This document shows positions 7,057 through 11,217 of a stretch of DNA of 11,217 nucleotides, in pieces. Where the stretch lies: assembly GCA_016786525.1 (NCBI GenBank), contig JAEUVW010000284.1, positions 1-11,217 of the forward strand, written 5' to 3'. The stretch comes from Chitinophagaceae bacterium (GTDB lineage: Bacteria; Bacteroidota; Bacteroidia; Chitinophagales; Chitinophagaceae). How positions within the stretch are numbered: the first letter of the stretch is position 1; each line of letters begins with the position of its first letter. A program made the position numbers and the translations under genes. Under the pieces are notes generated by a model that was given only the letters and a program-made list of their open reading frames with translations, had not been told where the DNA came from and made no database searches.

Positions 7057-9951
7057 TCACACCACCACGTTGATCATCTTTCCTTTGACGAAAATGATCT
7101 TTTTCGGGGTTTTGCCTTCCAGCCATTTCTGTACGGTCTCATCAGCCAGTACGGTCTGTTCGATATCCGCCTGCGCGGCATCCAGCGCAAATTCAAGTTC
7201 GGTGCGGGTCTTCCCGTTGATCGCTACGGGGTACAGCTTGCTGGTTTCGGCCACATAGCGCTCTTCCCATTGGGGAAAGCCCGCCGCAACCACGGAGCCG
7301 GCATGGCCCAGTTGCTGCCACAGCTCTTCGGCCATATGCGGGGCGTAGGGCGTGATGAGGCGCACCAGGGAATCGAGGATGGCACGTTTGTGGCAATTCA
7401 GCTCACTGAGTTCGTTTACCGCGATCATAAACTGGCTGACTGCGGTATTGAAGGAAAAGCGTTCGGTATCCTGTTCTATTTTTTTAACCGTTTTGTGCAA
7501 TACGCGCAGTTCGGCGTCTGTAGCGGGTTCGTCTGTCACGATCCAGCCTTTGCTTTCATCGTTGTACAGGCGCCAGAATTTTTTCAGGAAGCGGTGCACG
7601 CCCTCAATGCCCTTGGTATCCCAGGGTTTGCTCACATCCAGCGGGCCCAGGAACATCTCGTACATACGGAAGGTATCGGCGCCGTATTGCGCAATGATAT
7701 CGTCCGGGTTCACGACATTGTACTTGGATTTGGACATTTTTTCTGTCTCGACCTTTAAAGAAAAATATTTCCTTCCAGCTTCATTTGTCTTCCAGTTTTC
7801 ATTTAAGAAATTCTGAAGTTCAAGCTGCCTGTTCGGGTTCTCTGACAACCACTTTTCAAAATTCTCTTTATATAGTAGGTTGCCTGATTCAACATATTTC
7901 CCTATGTCCTTAAGTCTAAAAAAAGCAGAATATGAAAAATGCCATGTTTTTCCATTTTCTTCAAAACTTTCTACAGATTCTTCATCGTCAAATGATGTAA
8001 GCCTTTCACTTTGCTTTGTAAGCTTTGAAGGGTTAGGTTCATCTGGTGTATAAACTTCAGAAACAGCAAAATAATTGGACTTTGCAAAATAAGAGAATGC
8101 CGTAATCATCCCCTGGTTCACCAGTTTCCTGAACGGCTCGTCAAAGCCGATATGCCCCAGGTCGTACAAGGCTTTGGTCCACATACGGCTGTACAGCAAA
8201 TGGCCGACAGCATGTTCCGTGCCGCCGATATAAATGTCTACCTGTTTCCAGTAGTCGGTAGCCGCGCGGTCGGCAAATGTCTGCTCATTGTGCGGGTCCA
8301 TATAACGCAGGAAATACCAGGAAGAACCGGCATAGCCCGGCATGGTATTCGTCTCGTATTGTCCCGCGGTCCAGCTGTCGATATTGGCCAGGGGGCCTTC
8401 GCCGTCCGGTCCGGGGCCGTAATGGTCTACATGCGGCAGTTCCAGCGGCAATTCGCTTTCGCTGAGCGGGTAGGCGATACCGTCTTTCCAGCGGACCGGG
8501 AAGGGCTCGCCCCAGTAGCGCTGGCGGCTGAAGGCGGCATCCCGCATTTTGAAATTCACCTTCGCTTCGCCGATATGCTCGTCCAGCATTTTGTCGATCA
8601 CCTTTACTGCAGCTTCCGCAGGCGTAAGCCCGTTGATGAAATCGCTGTTCACCAGCGTAAAATCCTTTTCGCTGTAGGCTTCCTGCCCGGTGTACGCGTC
8701 ACCGACAATGTTGGTAATGGGGATGTTGAAGTGCTGTGCGAACTTATGATCGCGTTCATCGCCGGATGGTACCGCCATAATGGCCCCGGTACCGTAACCC
8801 GCCAATACATACTCGGAAATCCAGACCGGTACCAGCTTTTCACTGAAAGGGTGGATCGCATAAGCGCCGGTGAAGCAGCCGGAGATTTTCTTTTCCGCCA
8901 TGCGCTCGCGCTCGGAGCGGCTTTTTACATAAGTGATGTATTCCTGTACTGTATCCTGCTGTTCCGCAGCAGTGATCTCAGCCACCAACTCATGTTCGGG
9001 GGCCAGCACCATAAAGTCCACGCCGAATATCGTATCCGGGCGCGTGGTGAATACATCGAAACTGTAAGGGGAATCTTTTACTTTGAACTGGATTTGTGCG
9101 CCGGTACTCTTGCCGATCCAGTTGCGCTGCATTTCCTTCATGGCCTCGCTGAAGTCCACTGTTTCCAGGCCCTGCAGCAGGCGGTCGGCATACTCGGTGA
9201 TGCGCAGGTACCATTGACGCAGTTTCTTTTTCACCACGGGGTGCCCGCCGCGTTCGCTCAGGCCATTCACCACCTCGTCGTTGGCCAGTACGGTACCCAG
9301 GGCCTCGCACCAGTTTACTTCTCCGTAGCCGCAAAAGGCCAGGCGGTACTGCATCAGGATGTCCTGCTGCTCCTTTTCCGTAAACGTTTTCCAGATGATG
9401 TCGTCGAAGCGGATGGAAGCGTCGCCGGGGCAGGGATGATGCCGGTTGCCTTCCTGTTCAAATGTTTGGAGCAGGGAACTGATCGGGGCCGCCTTTTGCT
9501 CCCTGCGGTCAAAATAGCTGTTGAACAATTGCAGGAAGATCCACTGTGTCCATTTATAATAGCTTTTGTCGCTGGTACGCACTTCGCGGCTCCAGTCGTA
9601 GCAGAAACCGATATTGTCCAGCTGTTCGTGGTAGCGGGCAATGTTCTTTTCCGTAGTATCAGCGGGGTGCTGCCCGGTCTCCAGGGCATACTGCTCCGCC
9701 GGCAGGCCGAAAGCGTCAAAGCCCATCGGGTGCAGTACATTAAAGCCCTTCATGCGCTTGTAGCGTGCAAAGATATCCGAGGCAATATAGCCCAGGGGAT
9801 GCCCTACGTGCAGGCCTGCACCGCTGGGGTAAGGGAACATGTCCAGGATGTAAAATTTGGGCTTGTCGCTGTTGTTGCTGACCGCATAGACATCTTGCTC
9901 CCGCCATTTTTTCTTTGCTTCCCGCTCTATATGTTGAAAATTGTATTCCAT
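7057..9951 (-). CDS. leuS: Leucyl-tRNA synthetase with an enlarged insert before KMSKS
   Basis: LeuRS is a cytoplasmic class I synthetase that charges tRNA-Leu. The 964 residues hold the HIGH-type motif PYPSGAGLHVGH (40-51) and the CP1 editing domain with FTTRPDTIFG (301-310) and IMAVPSGDERD (391-401). The KMSKS loop reads EKMSKSKYNVVNPDD (737-751), and the C-terminal tRNA-binding regions follow. It is about 100 residues longer than E. coli LeuRS (860). Part of the excess lies at 616-737, before KMSKS, where the DNA is much poorer in GC than the rest of the gene. Another part lies at about 155-200, a stretch I recall as usual in Bacteroidota enzymes. I chose the ATG at 9951 (MEYNFQHIEREAKKKW). 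An in-frame TTG at 9975 overlaps the predicted promoter box. The gene is intact and should be essential. Confidence 0.97.
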   Translation of the reverse strand: MEYNFQHIEREAKKKWREQDVYAVSNNSDKPKFYILDMFPYPSGAGLHVGHPLGYIASDIFARYKRMKGFNVLHPMGFDAFGLPAEQYALETGQHPADTTEKNIARYHEQLDNIGFCYDWSREVRTSDKSYYKWTQWIFLQLFNSYFDRREQKAAPISSLLQTFEQEGNRHHPCPGDASIRFDDIIWKTFTEKEQQDILMQYRLAFCGYGEVNWCEALGTVLANDEVVNGLSERGGHPVVKKKLRQWYLRITEYADRLLQGLETVDFSEAMKEMQRNWIGKSTGAQIQFKVKDSPYSFDVFTTRPDTIFGVDFMVLAPEHELVAEITAAEQQDTVQEYITYVKSRSERERMAEKKISGCFTGAYAIHPFSEKLVPVWISEYVLAGYGTGAIMAVPSGDERDHKFAQHFNIPITNIVGDAYTGQEAYSEKDFTLVNSDFINGLTPAEAAVKVIDKMLDEHIGEAKVNFKMRDAAFSRQRYWGEPFPVRWKDGIAYPLSESELPLELPHVDHYGPGPDGEGPLANIDSWTAGQYETNTMPGYAGSSWYFLRYMDPHNEQTFADRAATDYWKQVDIYIGGTEHAVGHLLYSRMWTKALYDLGHIGFDEPFRKLVNQGMITAFSYFAKSNYFAVSEVYTPDEPNPSKLTKQSERLTSFDDEESVESFEENGKTWHFSYSAFFRLKDIGKYVESGNLLYKENFEKWLSENPNRQLELQNFLNENWKTNEAGRKYFSLKVETEKMSKSKYNVVNPDDIIAQYGADTFRMYEMFLGPLDVSKPWDTKGIEGVHRFLKKFWRLYNDESKGWIVTDEPATDAELRVLHKTVKKIEQDTERFSFNTAVSQFMIAVNELSELNCHKRAILDSLVRLITPYAPHMAEELWQQLGHAGSVVAAGFPQWEERYVAETSKLYPVAINGKTRTELEFALDAAQADIEQTVLADETVQKWLEGKTPKKIIFVKGKMINVVV
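7738..8106 (-). other. AT-rich segment inside leuS coding the pre-KMSKS insert
   Basis: This stretch encodes residues 616-738, between QGM (613-615) and MSKS. Counting by hand, 7741-8100 has 122 G+C of 360 (34%). The flanking blocks 8101-8160 and 7621-7680 have 55% and 58%, and 7681-7740 has 45%. The reading frame stays open. The encoded part has an acidic patch (SFDDEESVESFEENG, 653-667) and probable helices rich in Asn, Glu and Lys (about 693-725). By position it is the leucine-specific-domain region of LeuRS. In E. coli the matching interval is only about 50 residues (from memory), against about 122 here. Confidence 0.8.
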
Positions 9952-9972
9952 TCGCTTTGCTCTGATAGAGCG

Positions 9973-9980
9973 CAAAAGTA
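9973..9980 (-). promoter_or_regulatory. Predicted -7 box of the leuS promoter
   Basis: Minus-strand TACTTTTG fits TAnnTTTG and ends 21 bp before the chosen leuS ATG, giving a leader of roughly 15 nt. I see no convincing TTTG at the usual -33 distance; the nearest TTG is 27 bp upstream of the box. The 55-bp gap between leuS and the gene before it contains no clear terminator. Confidence 0.45.
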
Positions 9981-10006
9981 AGGAAAAGGGGAGGCTTTCG
10001 CTACTT

Positions 10007-11068
10007 TCAATAGACGATTATGCGTTCGCTGCGGCTGTTGCCCTGTGCATCCCGGAGCAAGAGCAGGTAAGTACCGGGCGGAATACCGGCCAGGTCCAGC
10101 TGGTGTTGGGACCCTGCAGGGGCAGCATGCCGCAGCAGAGTGCCCCGGAGATCGCAGAGTTGTACACTGCAGGGTAGGGTACAGCTGATGTGTACCGCTG
10201 TGGTGGCCGGGTTGGGAGCGATAGTCATCATGCCCCTGGTGTAGGGCTGAATATCCAACTCCGTATGGATAGTCTGCGCCGTACTGTCCGGGCAATTCCC
10301 CGCAGAGTCACTGATCAGCAGGCGGACCCTGTACGCGCTGCTTGCGGAGAACAGGTGCGTGGCGTGGATGCCGGTAAACTCCGTGCTGCCGTCGCCAAAA
10401 TCCCAGCGGAACAAGTAAGCATCTGTGCCGGGCGTGGTATTGGTAAAGGTGTAATATAAACCGCTGGCTGTAAAACTGAAAGAGGGCAGCGGTAAGGGAT
10501 AAGAGGTTACCGTAAAGGGGGCGGACAGGGAATCTACGCCGCAGCGGTTGACCAATACCCTGTATGCGGACGGAGCCAGTGTGCGGAGTGAGTCTGTGGT
10601 AGCGCCAGGCATCAGTAAGCCGCCGCTGCGCAGCCATTGGTAGCTGGCCCCTGCCTGCGCAGGGGTACGCAGCACGATAGCGGCCATACCGTCGCAGGGC
10701 GATCCTGCCCAGCTGCCGCTGATGATGGGTTTGTCCGGGTACGTGCAGCCGCTCACGAAAAAACTGCCGTCCATAGCCGAATGATGCGTGCAGGTATACT
10801 GGTACAGGCCACTAAGCAAAGGAACATACAGGTATTGCGTATCCGTACTGTTCAGGTTGCTGTACCAGTTGGCGGCACCGGCGGGTACGCTGTAGGAAGA
10901 AGTATTGTGGTGTCCGTCTTTCCATACCCATTGCACCGTGTCGCCGGGATTGATCGTAAAGAATGCGGGAGAGAAAAAATTGCCGCCGACACCGGCAGTG
11001 ACGGTGACTGTGGCCGCAGATAAGCCTTTCCAGGCCAATAGACAGAGGAGGAAACAACGAAAATGCAT
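10007..11068 (-). CDS. Secreted cupredoxin / Ig-like / PKD protein with T9SS type A sorting domain
   Basis: This 353-residue exported protein has a signal peptide at 1-18 (hydrophobic, ending GLSA-ATV). A plastocyanin-like domain spans about 19-106. It has PGDTVQWVWKDGHHNT with His54 as the likely first copper ligand, and YTCTHHSAMDG (91-101) offering Cys93, His96 and Met99, the amicyanin-like spacing C-x2-H-x2-M. Residues about 110-188 look like an Ig-like domain (YQWLRSGG, then YRVLVNRCG). A PKD domain lies at about 192-269, with WDFGDGS at 222-228. The end (about 280-353, IAPNPATTAVHIS through RIIVY) is a type A sorting domain recognised by the T9SS. It should therefore be secreted or attached to the cell surface, where it could bind copper and transfer electrons; that function is inferred. 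It starts 51 bp after the maf-like gene and could share its transcript. Confidence 0.88.
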   Translation of the reverse strand: MHFRCFLLCLLAWKGLSAATVTVTAGVGGNFFSPAFFTINPGDTVQWVWKDGHHNTSSYSVPAGAANWYSNLNSTDTQYLYVPLLSGLYQYTCTHHSAMDGSFFVSGCTYPDKPIISGSWAGSPCDGMAAIVLRTPAQAGASYQWLRSGGLLMPGATTDSLRTLAPSAYRVLVNRCGVDSLSAPFTVTSYPLPLPSFSFTASGLYYTFTNTTPGTDAYLFRWDFGDGSTEFTGIHATHLFSASSAYRVRLLISDSAGNCPDSTAQTIHTELDIQPYTRGMMTIAPNPATTAVHISCTLPCSVQLCDLRGTLLRHAAPAGSQHQLDLAGIPPGTYLLLLRDAQGNSRSERIIVY

Positions 11069-11075
11069 ATCGAAA

Positions 11076-11083
11076 CAAACTTA
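11076..11083 (-). promoter_or_regulatory. Possible -7 box before the cupredoxin gene
   Basis: Minus-strand TAAGTTTG fits TAnnTTTG, but it ends only 7 bp before the ATG at 11068 and has no TTTG at the right upstream distance. If real, the mRNA would be almost leaderless. It may be a chance match. Confidence 0.3.
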
Positions 11084-11119
11084 GGGTTTCCATATGACCA
11101 GCGTATGAAGCCTGTGTTA

Positions 11120-11217
11120 CTACAGTAGCTGCAATCTTCTGGCAACCTCCCCGATCGGCAATCCCATCACATTGTAATAGTCTCCGTTGATCTTTTCTAT
11201 GCCCACCAGCCCGATCC
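11120..11217 (-). CDS. maf: Maf-family nucleoside triphosphate pyrophosphatase, C-terminal fragment (cut by window edge)
   Basis: Only the last 31 codons and the TAG stop (11122-11120) are inside the window; the frame is open to the edge. The peptide contains GIEKINGDYYNVMGLPIGEV. The pattern G-D-Y-x-N-V-x-G-L-P, preceded by an I-E-K-I-type strand, is the conserved C-terminal signature of Maf/YhdE/YceF proteins. These hydrolyse non-canonical or modified nucleoside triphosphates in the cytoplasm. The rest of the gene, including the catalytic residues, lies outside, so the subfamily cannot be told. The neighbouring cupredoxin gene follows after 51 bp on the same strand. Confidence 0.85.
   Translation of the reverse strand, partial: IGLVGIEKINGDYYNVMGLPIGEVARRLQLL

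Noticed and set aside
9959..9971. Small hairpin (GCTCT-ATC-AGAGC) before the leuS ATG as an attenuator or riboswitch
   Set aside because: It is only a 5-bp stem, and the predicted transcription start falls within it, so the RNA would probably not contain both arms. No T-box or leader-peptide features are present.
9952..9975. Upstream TTG start for leuS adding eight residues
   Set aside because: The TTG sits inside the predicted TAnnTTTG box, and LeuRS proteins normally begin close to the MEYNF-type sequence, so the ATG at 9951 fits better.
8152..9981. Open plus-strand frame of 609 codons opposite leuS
   Set aside because: It is the antisense shadow of a conserved, intact leuS. Its protein has no recognisable domain and is rich in His, Gln and Val, as antisense frames of GC-rich genes tend to be.

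Overview
The window looks like chromosomal DNA of a moderately GC-rich member of the Bacteroidota, probably near the Chitinophagaceae; the exact lineage is inference. Three signs support this. A secreted protein ends in a type IX secretion (T9SS) type A sorting domain. Candidate promoters carry the Bacteroidota -7 box TAnnTTTG. The leucyl-tRNA synthetase has the sequence style of that phylum. Every gene I can support lies on the minus strand, so transcription runs from high to low coordinates.

From right to left: the last 31 codons of a Maf-type nucleotide pyrophosphatase (11120-11217) are followed by a secreted cupredoxin/Ig-like/PKD protein with a T9SS tail (10007-11068). Next comes leuS (7057-9951). 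Its catalytic and editing motifs are intact, but it carries an AT-rich segment of about 370 bp just before the KMSKS loop. A 307-bp gene-free stretch (6750-7056) follows. It holds two intrinsic terminators that would stop leuS transcripts, a set of decayed tandem palindromic repeats between them, and then the promoter/operator of the next operon.

The left 6.7 kb is one tightly packed seven-gene operon: TetR-family repressor (6120-6749), TolC-like outer-membrane channel (4817-6100), HlyD/YbhG-like lipoprotein adaptor (3905-4804), two ABC ATPases (2970-3902 and 2240-2989, overlapping) and two ABC-2 permeases (1137-2243 and 5-1126). Together they encode a complete inner membrane-periplasm-outer membrane exporter. 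The set resembles the E. coli cecR-ybhGFSR system, but the double ATPase is split into two genes and a dedicated TolC is included. A perfect 8-bp inverted repeat overlaps the -33 region of the predicted operon promoter and is the natural operator for autorepression. The exported substrate cannot be read from the sequence; drugs or other toxic small molecules are the usual guess for this family.

The observations most worth a second look are the AT-rich LeuRS insert, the complementary decay of the two ATPases (which predicts one active and one degenerate ATP site), the repeat cluster between the two terminators, and the secreted copper-site protein. I found no RNA gene, CRISPR array, insertion sequence or clearly new defence or mobile system.
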